From an uncultured Flavobacteriaceae bacterium (GTDB lineage Bacteria > Bacteroidota > Bacteroidia > Flavobacteriales > Flavobacteriaceae), in contig CAJQLB010000007.1 in the NCBI GenBank assembly GCA_905479065.1, forward strand, positions 51,750 to 115,749: a stretch of 64,000 bases of DNA, given 5' to 3'. Of the stretch, positions 15,703 to 25,157 are shown one piece after another. Position numbers and translations under genes: made by a program. The notes under the pieces were generated by a model. That model was not told the origin of the DNA. It ran no database searches and saw only the letters and a program-made list of their open reading frames with translations. Each line of letters starts with the position of its first letter. Position 1 is the stretch's first letter.

Positions 15703-16770
15703 TTATCTTAATATAAATCCATTTTTTATGGAATCTTTTGGGTCAAATACAAATGTTTGCATTCCTGTAATGTAAGCAGTTCCTTCTACTTGTGGGATAA
15801 CAGATTTGAATGAACTGTACAATTGTTCTGATACAACAGATCCTTTAAATACGGAACCTGTAATACTCTCAAAAGTCATGATATCACCGATATCGAGATC
15901 ACCACGCATTTTATGAATAGCCATTCTTCCAGAAACTCCCGATCCAGTGGGACATCGGTCTACCTCACCTTCTGCAAAGACACATACATTTTTACTATTG
16001 GCCCCTGATGCTTGTTTTTTGGTATCTATAAAAATTGTTCCGTATAGAAAACTTAAATCTTTTTCATAGGGATGTATGATAGAATTATCAGCACTCATGA
16101 TGCCATTTTTTATTTTCATACCGATATTGATTAATTGTTGGTAGTGTTGAGAAGACAGGTCAAATGTAAAATCATTTTTATCGATATCAACATAGGCGTA
16201 AAAAGCGCCACCATAAGCTAAATCATAAGTAATTGTTCCAAGATCTTTTAAAATAATTGTTTTATCCAACCCGACAACATAGCTTGGAACACAGTGAAAA
16301 CGCACATGTTGAACAATGCCATTTTTGACATGAACATAAGATGAAATTCTACCGCAAGGAGTGTCTATTTTCAAAACATTATCTCCTTCACGTGGACTGA
16401 TCCATTTCATGTTAACAGCCAAGGTGGAAATGGCAATAATAGCATGACCACACATGGTTGAGTAACCGTTGTTGTGTAAAAAAATGATACCAAAATCTGC
16501 TTTCTCATCATTTGGAGGAAGCAACAGACAACCGTACATATCTGCATGACCTCGTGGCTCAAACATTAATAACTTCCGTAAATCGTCATAATGTTCTTTG
16601 CAATATCGACGAAATTCTAAAACAGAACTTCCTTTTAAAACAGGAAAGCCATCAACAATAACTCTAAGAGCTTCGCCCCCAGTATGCATATCAATTGTTT
16701 TGATTTGCAACCAGTTTGTTGGTGGGATAAAATTAGTATTTGTTTTAATATTATGATAAATGCTACTCAT
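15703..16770 (-). CDS. Trans-3-hydroxy-L-proline dehydratase (proline racemase family, Cys/Thr type)
   Basis: A 355-residue proline racemase-family protein. The first catalytic Cys107 is present in MCGHA, but the second position is Thr275 in DRCPTGSG instead of Cys. Established: the Cys/Thr pair marks trans-3-hydroxy-L-proline dehydratases such as human L3HYPDH, which yield 1-pyrroline-2-carboxylate. The start overlaps by 8 bases the stop of the upstream reductase gene, whose expected substrate is that product, which strongly supports the call. Compare the Cys/Cys epimerase at 3809-4816 on the opposite strand. Confidence 0.87.
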   Translation of the reverse strand: MSSIYHNIKTNTNFIPPTNWLQIKTIDMHTGGEALRVIVDGFPVLKGSSVLEFRRYCKEHYDDLRKLLMFEPRGHADMYGCLLLPPNDEKADFGIIFLHNNGYSTMCGHAIIAISTLAVNMKWISPREGDNVLKIDTPCGRISSYVHVKNGIVQHVRFHCVPSYVVGLDKTIILKDLGTITYDLAYGGAFYAYVDIDKNDFTFDLSSQHYQQLINIGMKIKNGIMSADNSIIHPYEKDLSFLYGTIFIDTKKQASGANSKNVCVFAEGEVDRCPTGSGVSGRMAIHKMRGDLDIGDIMTFESITGSVFKGSVVSEQLYSSFKSVIPQVEGTAYITGMQTFVFDPKDSIKNGFILR

Positions 16771-17725
16771 TGCTAATTTTATTATAATAATATTTGGCAG
16801 CTACTAAATCTTCAAGGGCATGCCCAACGGATTTAAATACCGTTATTTCAGATTCGTGAGTACGGCCCTTTTTTAGGTTGGAGCATAAGTCAAAAAGATC
16901 TGCCTTAATATCTGAAGGGTTTAAAATACCGTGTTTAATGGGAATAGCAATATCACCACTTTCTTCAAGGCCACTCTGAAAGCTATCTATGAAAATCGAT
17001 GCTTTTGTTATGGTCATATCATCGGCCTCTCGCATGTCTTTTTTATAGGCTCCAACAAGATCAATATGTTGTCCTTTTTTTAGGAATTTACCAAAAATTA
17101 AAGGAGTTTTTGATAAGGTTGCACACGAGATAATATCAACTTCAGATATTTTTTCTTTGATATGGTTAATAGCTTCAATTGAAAATTGAGTCGTTTCTGA
17201 AAACTTTTTACAAATAGCCAAAGCCTTATCAAAATTTCTGCCCCAAATGTAAACTTGTTCTATGGGTCTAATCGAGGCATGAGCTTTAATTAAATTAACA
17301 GATAATTCTCCTGTACCAATCATTAAGAGTGATTTTGAGTTTTTTCGAGATAAGTAAAAGGATGCTAAAGCAGATGTTGCTGCAGTACGCTTAGCTGTCA
17401 AATTTTTAGCTTCAATCAGGGCCTTTACATCACCTTTTGCAGCATCTAGGTAAATATATGTTCCTTGAATAGAAGGTAGATTATATTGTCCATTTTCAGG
17501 AGAAACCGTAATCACTTTGACACCAGCCTCTTTGCTTGGATTCCATGCCGGCATTAGTAATAATGTTGATGCAGTGTTTGCTTCGGGATTTGGGAAATCA
17601 TGATGGTGTCGTTGAGGGACAATAATTTCATTTGCAGAAAATCCAATTCTCAATTCAGAAATGAGAGAACTAAAATCTGTATTGTTTTCTATAAAACCAT
17701 TCGTAATTTGAAGTGCATTAAACAT
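16763..17725 (-). CDS. Ornithine cyclodeaminase/mu-crystallin-family protein, probable delta1-pyrroline-2-carboxylate reductase
   Basis: A 320-residue member of the ornithine cyclodeaminase/mu-crystallin family. The NAD(P)-binding Rossmann turn is seen in LLMIGTGELSVNLIKAH and the substrate pocket begins near the N-terminal RIGFSANEIIVPQR segment. In the 3-hydroxyproline route such enzymes reduce 1-pyrroline-2-carboxylate to L-proline with NAD(P)H. The gene overlaps the 3-hydroxyproline dehydratase gene by 8 bases, so the two steps are coupled. Ornithine cyclodeaminase or alanine dehydrogenase activity is possible within the family but fits the neighbours less well. Confidence 0.82.
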   Translation of the reverse strand: MFNALQITNGFIENNTDFSSLISELRIGFSANEIIVPQRHHHDFPNPEANTASTLLLMPAWNPSKEAGVKVITVSPENGQYNLPSIQGTYIYLDAAKGDVKALIEAKNLTAKRTAATSALASFYLSRKNSKSLLMIGTGELSVNLIKAHASIRPIEQVYIWGRNFDKALAICKKFSETTQFSIEAINHIKEKISEVDIISCATLSKTPLIFGKFLKKGQHIDLVGAYKKDMREADDMTITKASIFIDSFQSGLEESGDIAIPIKHGILNPSDIKADLFDLCSNLKKGRTHESEITVFKSVGHALEDLVAAKYYYNKISNE

Positions 17726-17756
17726 GATTTAAAGATAAAAAATCCTGAAACTATAA

Positions 17757-18629
17757 TTAAATTTTCTTCTTCTTTTTTTGAGATCTAACACCCTCTATGA
17801 TGACAGTAGAGATTATTAATAACCCTCCTACTAAGACATTTTTATTTGGAATTTCATTTAAAAAAATATATGCAATTACAATGCCGTAAACAGGTAAAGC
17901 ACTTGTCATAATAGTTGCAGTACTTGATGTGAAATATTTTAGACTATGAACAAACATGGAGTGTCCTAATGCTGTAGTAAATAAGGCCAATATAATAACG
18001 TATGGAAATTGCGTTTGAATTCCAGATGTATCCATGAAATATAAAAACGGTGCTAAGATAAATGTGAGTATGAGTAATTGATACATCATTAACATTGTTC
18101 CATTGTAATGCGCAACATGTTGTTTCAGAATCAATATTCGAAGCGAATAACATAAAGCTGAAAGTAAACCCAACAATACCCCTTGGGCATGTGAGCTATT
18201 TAAAGTCATTTCAGGAGCAAGAATATAGATGCCAACTAACACCATAAAACCAAGAAAAATATGAGTAGGGTCTAACTTTACCTTTGTAAAGAAAGGCTCT
18301 AAAAGTGCTGTCATGACAGGAAATGTATACAATGAGAGCATACCAATTGCTACATTAGAAAATTTGAGTGAATAAAAATAAGTTATCCAATGCGCTCCCA
18401 TAAATACGGCACTCAAAATAAAAGTCCATAAATCTTTTCGAGACGAAATAGTAAGTCTTATTTTTCTAAGCTTACAAAACAATAATAGGATAACAAATGC
18501 TAAAAAAGATCTCCACCAAATAATAACAGGTGTCGGCATTTCAATAAACTTGCCTAAAGCACCTGAAGTGCTTATAAACAACGTGGCGATATTTAGTAAT
18601 AAGAACTGTTTATAATGCGTGTTTTTCAA
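17757..18629 (-). CDS. EamA/DMT-superfamily transporter
   Basis: A 290-residue protein with about ten hydrophobic membrane spans in two repeated halves, as in EamA (drug/metabolite transporter) permeases. An RSFLAFVILLLF segment follows a typical PVIIWWR entry in the first repeat. The C-terminus is Lys-rich and probably cytosolic. It sits 31 bases before the reductase gene and 21 bases after the M20 gene in the minus-strand train. Members export or import amino acids and metabolites; the substrate and direction here are unknown, though an amino acid is likely from context. Confidence 0.8.
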   Translation of the reverse strand: MKNTHYKQFLLLNIATLFISTSGALGKFIEMPTPVIIWWRSFLAFVILLLFCKLRKIRLTISSRKDLWTFILSAVFMGAHWITYFYSLKFSNVAIGMLSLYTFPVMTALLEPFFTKVKLDPTHIFLGFMVLVGIYILAPEMTLNSSHAQGVLLGLLSALCYSLRILILKQHVAHYNGTMLMMYQLLILTFILAPFLYFMDTSGIQTQFPYVIILALFTTALGHSMFVHSLKYFTSSTATIMTSALPVYGIVIAYIFLNEIPNKNVLVGGLLIISTVIIEGVRSQKKKKKI

Positions 18630-18650
18630 AAGGCTAAAGATTCAAGCTAT

Positions 18651-20045
18651 TTAAATGGATTTTGATAATTCTACAAAATATTTGTAAAAGAGCGGAATGG
18701 TTTCAATGCCTTTAAAGTAATTGAAAAGGCCAAAGTGCTCGTTAGGAGAATGTATGGCATCGCTGTCAAGCCCAAATCCCATAAGTATTGTTTTGCTCTT
18801 AAGCTCTTGTTCAAACAAAGCAACAATTGGGATACTTCCCCCACTGCGTTGTGGAATAGGTTTTTTCCCAAAGGTGTCTTCATAGGCCATTGAAGCAGCT
18901 TTATAACCAATATTATTAATGGGAGTAACATAGCCTTGGCCACCATGATGAGGTGTTACTTTTACCGATATGCCTTCTGGCGCAATGGCTTCAAAATGTA
19001 CTTTAAAAAGTGACGTGATTTCTTGCCAATCTTGGTTAGGAACTAATCGCATGGATATTTTAGCAAATGCTTTGCTTGCAATTACGGTTTTAGCTCCCTC
19101 ACCGGTATAGCCACCCCATATACCATTGACATCAAGTGTTGGTCTTATCGAATTTCGTTCATTCGTTGTGTAACCATTTTCTCCATAAACAGCATTAATA
19201 TTTAATGCCTTTTTATAAGCGTCTAAAGAAAAAGGAGCTTTAGCCATTTCATTGCGTTCTTGGGAAGAAAGCTCTTCTACTTTATCATAAAATCCCGGAA
19301 TTGTAATTCGGTTATTGTCATCGTGAAGCGATGCAATCATCTTAGTTAAAATGTTTATGGGGTTTGCCACAGCACCACCGTATAATCCTGAATGTAAATC
19401 GCGATTAGGCCCTGTCACTTCTACTTCAACATAACTTAACCCTCTAAGACCTGTTGTAATTGAGGGGACATCTTTGGCAATCATGCCTGTATCTGAAATT
19501 AAGATGACATCATTGTTTAATTTTTTTTTATGTTCTTTAACAAAATCAACTAAGTTGTTACTTCCAACTTCTTCTTCTCCTTCTATCATGAATTTGATAT
19601 TGCAGGGTAATTGATTTGTTTGATTCATGATTTCCAAGGCTTTTACATGCATGAACATTTGGCCTTTATCATCACAGGCACCACGAGCAAAAATTGCTCC
19701 ATCAGGATGTATATCTGTACATTTAATAATGGGCTCAAAGGGTGGAGAGTTCCATAAACTTAAGGGATCTGGTGGTTGTACATCATAGTGACCGTACACT
19801 AAAACTGTAGGTAGTTTTGTGTCAATAATAATTTCACCGTAAACAATAGGGTGTCCTTTGGTTTCACAAATTTCAACATGTTGACACCCCGCTTTTTTTA
19901 ATTCCTTTGCAGTGGCTTCGGCTGTTTTTAAAACATCGTTATTGTATGCTGAGTCAGCACTTATAGATGGGATTTTGAGAAGTTCTATAAGTTCGTTTAC
20001 AAATCTATTTTTGTGGGTATCAATATATGATTTTATACCTGTCAT
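18651..20045 (-). CDS. M20-family dipeptidase
   Basis: A 464-residue M20 metallopeptidase resembling the CNDP2/PepV group. Zinc-site motifs are YGHYDVQPP (His and Asp), GACDDKGQ (bridging Asp) and EGEEEVGS (catalytic and metal Glu). A lid-domain insertion with DLHSGLYGG follows. No signal peptide is present, so it acts in the cytosol on dipeptides. It is the first gene of the minus-strand train that carries 3-hydroxyproline and hydroxylysine-type enzymes, and it would supply free amino acids from imported dipeptides. Confidence 0.87.
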   Translation of the reverse strand: MTGIKSYIDTHKNRFVNELIELLKIPSISADSAYNNDVLKTAEATAKELKKAGCQHVEICETKGHPIVYGEIIIDTKLPTVLVYGHYDVQPPDPLSLWNSPPFEPIIKCTDIHPDGAIFARGACDDKGQMFMHVKALEIMNQTNQLPCNIKFMIEGEEEVGSNNLVDFVKEHKKKLNNDVILISDTGMIAKDVPSITTGLRGLSYVEVEVTGPNRDLHSGLYGGAVANPINILTKMIASLHDDNNRITIPGFYDKVEELSSQERNEMAKAPFSLDAYKKALNINAVYGENGYTTNERNSIRPTLDVNGIWGGYTGEGAKTVIASKAFAKISMRLVPNQDWQEITSLFKVHFEAIAPEGISVKVTPHHGGQGYVTPINNIGYKAASMAYEDTFGKKPIPQRSGGSIPIVALFEQELKSKTILMGFGLDSDAIHSPNEHFGLFNYFKGIETIPLFYKYFVELSKSI

Positions 20046-20106
20046 GAGTCACTAAATTTAATGATTTGTAAAAGTACAAAAAGCGATATTATTTTTTATG
20101 GATAGA

Positions 20107-20136
20107 TTTGAATATTAAAAGGAATGTTTATATTTG
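20107..20136 (+). promoter_or_regulatory. Bacteroidetes-type promoter of tRNA-Leu
   Basis: A -33 TTTG at 20107-20110 and a -7 TATATTTG at 20129-20136 are separated by 18 bases, an exact match to the Bacteroidetes sigma-A consensus TTTG/TAnnTTTG. The tRNA begins 11 bases downstream of the -7 element. Confidence 0.8.
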
Positions 20137-20147
20137 CAATCCATTTT

Positions 20148-20229
20148 GCAGGCGTGGTGGAATTGGTAGACACGCTAGACTTAGGATCTAGTGCCGCAAG
20201 GTGTGAGAGTTCGAGTCTCTCCGCCTGTA
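20148..20229 (+). tRNA. tRNA-Leu (anticodon UAG)
   Basis: Acceptor arms GCAGGCG (20148-20154) and CGCCTGT (20222-20228) pair, with a G-U first pair and discriminator A20229. The anticodon stem CTAGA/TCTAG encloses the loop CTTAGGA with anticodon TAG. A long variable arm (GCCGCAAGGTGT) and the T-loop GTTCGAGTC confirm a class II leucine tRNA. CCA is not encoded. Confidence 0.97.
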
Positions 20230-20234
20230 CGATT

Positions 20235-20267
20235 AAAAAGCTTCTTGTTTTCAAGAGGCTTTTTTTT
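20235..20267 (+). terminator. Rho-independent terminator after tRNA-Leu
   Basis: The hairpin AAAAAGCTTCTTG / CAAGAGGCTTTTT, with one G-U pair and a short loop, is followed by a run of T. It lies 6 bases after the tRNA and should end its transcript. Confidence 0.8.
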
Positions 20268-20353
20268 ATTTCAAATTACTCAAATAATTGATTGACAATA
20301 TTTTAGTTTAAGCTTATGACAATCAAAGATGATGATTTGATTGTGAAAGTTTG

Positions 20354-20361
20354 TAACTTTG
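20354..20361 (+). promoter_or_regulatory. Possible -7 element before the GAF gene
   Basis: TAACTTTG matches the Bacteroidetes -7 consensus 18 bases before the start codon. The nearest TTTG upstream (20336-20339) gives only a 14-base spacer, so the -33 element is weak or absent. Confidence 0.35.
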
Positions 20362-20379
20362 TTTGTTTAATGTGCTCAG

Positions 20380-22749
20380 ATGAAAGATATAAACGAAGGT
20401 TTCGAATCTCCTTTAGAAATAAAAGTAAGTTTTAATAAACTACTCTTGCAATACAGTGAGCTTTTAAAGCACTCAGATAAACATATTGTAAGTAAATCAC
20501 AAAGAATATTAGAGGTTGCAGAGAATTATCCTGAGTTACGAGATGGATTTAGCGATGTGTCTGTTTTAAAGCTTAGAGAAAAAGAGATAAGTGTGATTTT
20601 GCAAGATGCTTTTAGTGCAATTCTCACAAAAAATGAGATAAAGACAGCTTCAGTACCATTTCATAATTTAATTTTTAATGCCTCTGATCGATTTAGAAAT
20701 ATTCTGAAAACGGCAGGCACAAATTTTGAATTAAACCTAAGGTATATGCCGTCTGATGAAAAGTATATTATTGCTTGTGCCATTATTTTGAACGTTTGTT
20801 ATGGATATAATATAAATTTTAAAAGACCCTTTTATTATGAAATCCCTGATGTAAACGGAATTTTGCGATATTATAAAATACTATATAATGCCGATTTCAC
20901 TGAAATAATTCCTAAAAAACACGCACCTCATATAACGCAGCAAGATTTTGAGTTATTACTTGATAATTTTGAAAATATTGAACTCTGGAAAGAAAAATTT
21001 CCGCCATCTAGTTATTTGTTTAAGGGATTTGTTATATCAAATATTTTTGATGTCACTGACGATCAATCTATTTCAAATATCAAATCTTCATTAATTGGAA
21101 GAAATAAGCGAAGAGCTGAAGGTGGTATGGATAGTTTTCATAAAATATTTCAATCTCTTTTGGGCTTAAATGATATTCAAGTTGGATTTTCAATTTATAA
21201 CCAACATGAAGATGTTTTTGAAAGAGCTTATACGTCAGGGTTGGATAGCTTTTTACTCTATAAAAATGAAGCTTCTAAATGTGCTGATATCTTATGTGAT
21301 TGGTCTCAAAAAAGATTACTGGAGGAAAAAAGATACTTTTCGATTTCTGATGTTCAGATATTACTTGATAAGTCTCCAGCTCCTCATTTAAAATCCCTTG
21401 AGGATCAAGGTTTTAGAAGTGCTATTTTTGCACCACTTGCAAATAATGATGGTTTGATGGGAATTCTTGAAATTGTCTCAAAAGAGCCCTCGGTTTTGAA
21501 TAGTATAAGTGCCAATAAACTGGAAGATGTTATGCCATTTATTATTTCTGCAGTTGAGCGCATCAAAAAAGATAGAAAAAATTTAATTGAAGCAATTATT
21601 CAAAAAGAATGCACGTCCATTCATCCAAGTGTTCATTGGCGTTTTGAAAAAGAAGCGAAAAATTTCATTAAGAACGAATTAAACGGTCAAAACCCTGTTT
21701 TTAATAAAATTGGTTTTGATAACGTGTATCCCTTGTATGGACAAATTGATGTAAAAGGTTCTTCAGAAGCACGAAACCAAGCAACTAAAGAAGATTTAAA
21801 AGCACAATTAAATCTGGTGAAATTAGTTTTAGAGAAAGCTTTTCAACAAGAGTCATTGCCGATTTATGAACAACATATTTTTCAAATTAATAACTACCTT
21901 GATCAATTAGATCATCACTTTCAAGTTGATACGGAGCAACAAGTAACTCGATTTTTAAAGGAGGATATCAATAGTATTTTTAAACATTTCACAAAGAGAA
22001 ATATCTTTGTTGATGACCTCAAGTCATACCGTAGTAATATTGATAAAAAATTACATGTGTTATATTACCATAGGAAACAGTATGATAGCACCATGACATC
22101 TATTAATAAAGAACTTGCATCCCTTTTAGATAAAAAACAAGAGGAAGCACAATTGATGTATCCGCATTACTTCGAGCGATTTAAAACAGATGGCGTAGAA
22201 CATAATATGTATATAGGAGAGTCTATTACAAAAAATGATAGTTTTAATTCTATATATCTATATAACTTAAGATTGTGGCAATTACAAGTGATGTGTGAAA
22301 TGGAAAATGCTTATTATCAAATGCAATCTAATTTTCCGATTTCATTAGACGTGGCTTCAATGATTTTGGTATTTAATCAGGCTTTATCGATAAGTTTTAG
22401 AATGGATGAAAAACAATTTGATGTGGACGGAACATATAATGCACGTTATGAAATAGTAAAAAAACGTGTAGATAAAGCTTATATTAAAGGAACCAGTGAA
22501 CGAGTTACTAAAAAAGGCAAAATAAGTATTGTGTACTCTCAAAAACAAGATGAAATAGAATATTTAAGATATGTTAAATTCCTTCAATCGAAAAACTATT
22601 TGGATAATGATATCGAAATTGTTGAGTTACAAGATTTGCAGGCTGTCACAGGTCTGAAAGCCATACGGGTAAGTGTTCTTTATCATGCAACAAAAAATGA
22701 TAAGGCATTTTACACCTATACCGACTTAATGAAGGAAATTAAGGCTTAG
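20380..22749 (+). CDS. GAF domain-containing protein of unknown function
   Basis: A 789-residue cytosolic protein without signal peptide or membrane span. A GAF-like domain is suggested around residues 250-400, with a FRSAIFAPLANNDGLMGILEIVS stretch that ends in the family's characteristic strands. The remainder is helix-rich and has no recognised catalytic motif; no kinase, cyclase or output domain can be seen. Such large GAF proteins are common in Flavobacteriaceae and uncharacterised. It stands alone, convergent with the HD/Pycsar-type gene 23 bases further on. A ligand-binding scaffold is the most that can be said. Confidence 0.65.
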   Translation: MKDINEGFESPLEIKVSFNKLLLQYSELLKHSDKHIVSKSQRILEVAENYPELRDGFSDVSVLKLREKEISVILQDAFSAILTKNEIKTASVPFHNLIFNASDRFRNILKTAGTNFELNLRYMPSDEKYIIACAIILNVCYGYNINFKRPFYYEIPDVNGILRYYKILYNADFTEIIPKKHAPHITQQDFELLLDNFENIELWKEKFPPSSYLFKGFVISNIFDVTDDQSISNIKSSLIGRNKRRAEGGMDSFHKIFQSLLGLNDIQVGFSIYNQHEDVFERAYTSGLDSFLLYKNEASKCADILCDWSQKRLLEEKRYFSISDVQILLDKSPAPHLKSLEDQGFRSAIFAPLANNDGLMGILEIVSKEPSVLNSISANKLEDVMPFIISAVERIKKDRKNLIEAIIQKECTSIHPSVHWRFEKEAKNFIKNELNGQNPVFNKIGFDNVYPLYGQIDVKGSSEARNQATKEDLKAQLNLVKLVLEKAFQQESLPIYEQHIFQINNYLDQLDHHFQVDTEQQVTRFLKEDINSIFKHFTKRNIFVDDLKSYRSNIDKKLHVLYYHRKQYDSTMTSINKELASLLDKKQEEAQLMYPHYFERFKTDGVEHNMYIGESITKNDSFNSIYLYNLRLWQLQVMCEMENAYYQMQSNFPISLDVASMILVFNQALSISFRMDEKQFDVDGTYNARYEIVKKRVDKAYIKGTSERVTKKGKISIVYSQKQDEIEYLRYVKFLQSKNYLDNDIEIVELQDLQAVTGLKAIRVSVLYHATKNDKAFYTYTDLMKEIKA

Positions 22750-22772
22750 AATCAATTAATCATGCGGTTACT

Positions 22773-23972
22773 TTATGAATAATGAAAGGCGACAGCAAAA
22801 GACAAGACACTAACAACGATACCTACCATAAACACAGAGTATGTCAACCTTAGTAACTTATACTTTCTGTTCAAAACTAAACCCAAGAAATAGAGGTCTT
22901 TTGTAAGGGAGCCATATAAGTAATCTCTGTCTTGCATCATTTCTCCCATGGCCCATTCAAATTCATTTAGTGCCATTTTATGGAAATTGCCGAAAAAAAG
23001 AAGATTTACTTTTTTAGCAGCAACGTCTTGTTTACTAAATTTACCTTGAGTAACATTTGGCCTAGTTGCAAGAATTGAAAGTATGATAGACACAACGGTA
23101 AATCCTGTAAAAATAACTGTTGGCCATATGAGATAATCATTTGATGGATTATCCAATTTTGAGACGAGATTTGATAGCACTAAGGAAATAATTATGGCAT
23201 TAACTGATAATAATATATTTGCCTTTGTATCTGCAATATCACTGAGCGTAATGTGATTTCGTAGTGCTACCCTGAACATTGTTTCAATACCTCTTTCAGG
23301 TAACTCAATCTTATTTTTTTTAAAACTTAATTCTTCTTTTTTGTAGTTTAATTTTGAGTTTTCTCGTTTTAGTTTATTTTGAGTTTTTAATAATTCTGAC
23401 AAATTTCTCCTTTTTCCTTTTTCCCATATCTGTGAGGCTTCATTACTGTAAAATTGATGCTCAATTGCTAAGAAATTTATATTTTCTTCCAGCCATTCAA
23501 GTTCTGTTAATGTTTTGTTGCAGGTGAATTCCCATTCTTTTCGCAAAAGTTCTGCAATTTGGATGTAATTTTTACTCGCAATGTGACCACAATCGGCATC
23601 TCGGATAATTTTTTCATTGTCATTATTTGGATGATGATTGATTTTAGTTGCCATAATCAGTGCTGAAATAGTATCAATATCAGAAGCATTACAATTGTTT
23701 TCTAAAAGAAAGGCCTTTGCTATTTTGACACTTTCCATTTCATGGTTTTTAGAACTTACGGTGTAACCGGTATCATGCAACCAAGCACTTAGTAATAAAA
23801 TATCTTTATCTCGATTCTCAATAGCTGATACTTCAACTAATTGATGGACATTGTCAACAACTTGTTGGGTATGAGCGAGGTTGTGAAATACAAATTTATT
23901 ATCGAGTTTATTATTAAATAATTCAATGACAAATTTTTCTGTTTTTGAAATGAGTATCTCCATGTAAATCAA
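22773..23972 (-). CDS. HD-domain phosphohydrolase fused to a Pycsar-type transmembrane effector domain (PycTM)
   Basis: A 399-residue protein in two parts. Residues about 1-200 form an HD hydrolase with HNLAHTQQV and AWLHDTGY and a later RDADCGH Asp. After a Lys-rich coiled linker, residues about 222-399 match the PycTM module: the IADTKANILLSVNAII motif, two membrane spans close together (about 250-275 and 283-310), an amphipathic FGNFHKMALNEFEWAMGEM stretch and a last C-terminal span. Established: PycTM proteins are membrane effectors of Pycsar anti-phage systems triggered by cCMP or cUMP. No pyrimidine cyclase lies nearby, so this is an orphan effector-like fusion. The HD domain may degrade a nucleotide signal. 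Confidence 0.78.
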   Translation of the reverse strand: MIYMEILISKTEKFVIELFNNKLDNKFVFHNLAHTQQVVDNVHQLVEVSAIENRDKDILLLSAWLHDTGYTVSSKNHEMESVKIAKAFLLENNCNASDIDTISALIMATKINHHPNNDNEKIIRDADCGHIASKNYIQIAELLRKEWEFTCNKTLTELEWLEENINFLAIEHQFYSNEASQIWEKGKRRNLSELLKTQNKLKRENSKLNYKKEELSFKKNKIELPERGIETMFRVALRNHITLSDIADTKANILLSVNAIIISLVLSNLVSKLDNPSNDYLIWPTVIFTGFTVVSIILSILATRPNVTQGKFSKQDVAAKKVNLLFFGNFHKMALNEFEWAMGEMMQDRDYLYGSLTKDLYFLGLVLNRKYKLLRLTYSVFMVGIVVSVLSFAVAFHYS

Positions 23973-24135
23973 TGATTTTCAGTAAAAATACTAAACTTTA
24001 TGAAACCTTTCTAAATGAGATAATAGTTGTTTTAATTAAACCTGTTTTAAAATTACGTTTTGTTGTAAAGAAGTAAAATATTTCTGATATTAGATAAAAA
24101 TATTGTTAACTATCTAGAAGAAAATAAATTACACG

Positions 24136-24582
24136 ATGCTTACCTGGAAAGATCTTATTAATTTTTCAGTTAAAGGAAATCCTATTCCAAACTTTAAAAT
24201 AAAAAAAACGGATGCTCATTGGCGGTTAAATTTAACACCTGAGCAATTTAGAATTACAAGGCAAAAAGGAACTGAAAGGCCAAATAGTGGCTCCTTCTGT
24301 AGCAGTTATGAAGATGGAAAATATAATTGTGTCTGCTGTCAAGCCCCCTTATTTGACTCAACAATTAAGTTTAATTCTGGAACCGGATGGCCAAGCTTCA
24401 CACAACCAATAAAAGAAAATGCTTGTAAATACGAAAAAGATGACTCTTTTGGAATGGTTCGTATGGAGGTTATGTGCAATACCTGCGATGCGCATTTAGG
24501 ACACGTGTTTCCTGATGGGCCAGAACCTAGTAGATTACGTTATTGCATCAATTCTGAGTCTCTTATGATTGATAAAGATTAA
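24136..24582 (+). CDS. msrB: Peptide-methionine (R)-S-oxide reductase MsrB
   Basis: A 148-residue MsrB that reduces methionine-R-sulfoxide in oxidised proteins. Two CxxC zinc pairs are visible (CVCC near residue 57 and CNTC near residue 115), together with the GTGWPSF signature, HLGHVF and the catalytic Cys137 in RYCINS. It has no signal peptide. The msrA gene follows immediately, so both stereoisomers of methionine sulfoxide are handled by one transcript. Confidence 0.93.
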   Translation: MLTWKDLINFSVKGNPIPNFKIKKTDAHWRLNLTPEQFRITRQKGTERPNSGSFCSSYEDGKYNCVCCQAPLFDSTIKFNSGTGWPSFTQPIKENACKYEKDDSFGMVRMEVMCNTCDAHLGHVFPDGPEPSRLRYCINSESLMIDKD

Positions 24583-24586
24583 AGAA

Positions 24587-25123
24587 ATGGATAAAAATCT
24601 GCAGTTAGCTACCATTGGAGGAGGGTGTTTTTGGTGTACAGAGGCAGTTTTTCAGCAAGTTAATGGAATTAAAAAGGTGGTTTCAGGCTACTCTGGTGGC
24701 CGTGTACCAGGTCACCCTACCTATAGAGAGATATGCTCTGGACTCACAGGTCACGCTGAGGTCATTCAAATCACATTTCAACCTGATGTTATTACTTATG
24801 AGGATATATTAGTTATATTTATGACAACACATGACCCTACAACTTTAAATCAACAAGGTGCAGATAAAGGTACTCAGTACCGTTCAGTAATTTTTTTTCA
24901 CGATAGTAATCAAGAAACTATTGCCTCCTCAGTTATAAATACCTTGTCATCTTATTTTAATAAGCCTATTGTTACTGAGGTTACAATGCTGGATGTTTTT
25001 TACGAGGCTGATAAGGAGCATCAAAATTATTATAATAACAATTCAAATCAAGGCTATTGTAGTTTTGTAATTGCCCCAAAATTAGCAAAGCTTCGAAAGT
25101 TACATTCTAACAAATTAAAATAA
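24587..25123 (+). CDS. msrA: Peptide-methionine (S)-S-oxide reductase MsrA
   Basis: Reduces methionine-S-sulfoxide. The catalytic motif GGGCFWCTEAVF with Cys14 and the GYSGG segment are present, and the family's YRSVIFF core follows. The ATG at 24587, 4 bases after the msrB stop, is preferred; an in-frame upstream ATG at 24569 would overlap msrB and only add six residues before the conserved start. It is 178 residues from the chosen start, typical for the family. Confidence 0.92.
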   Translation: MDKNLQLATIGGGCFWCTEAVFQQVNGIKKVVSGYSGGRVPGHPTYREICSGLTGHAEVIQITFQPDVITYEDILVIFMTTHDPTTLNQQGADKGTQYRSVIFFHDSNQETIASSVINTLSSYFNKPIVTEVTMLDVFYEADKEHQNYYNNNSNQGYCSFVIAPKLAKLRKLHSNKLK

Positions 25124-25157
25124 TTGGCTAGTAACAATTTTATATTGAAATTGACAC

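Noticed and set aside
22773..23972. A complete Pycsar defence system
   Set aside because: No pyrimidine nucleotide cyclase is found within the window, so only an orphan effector-like gene can be claimed.
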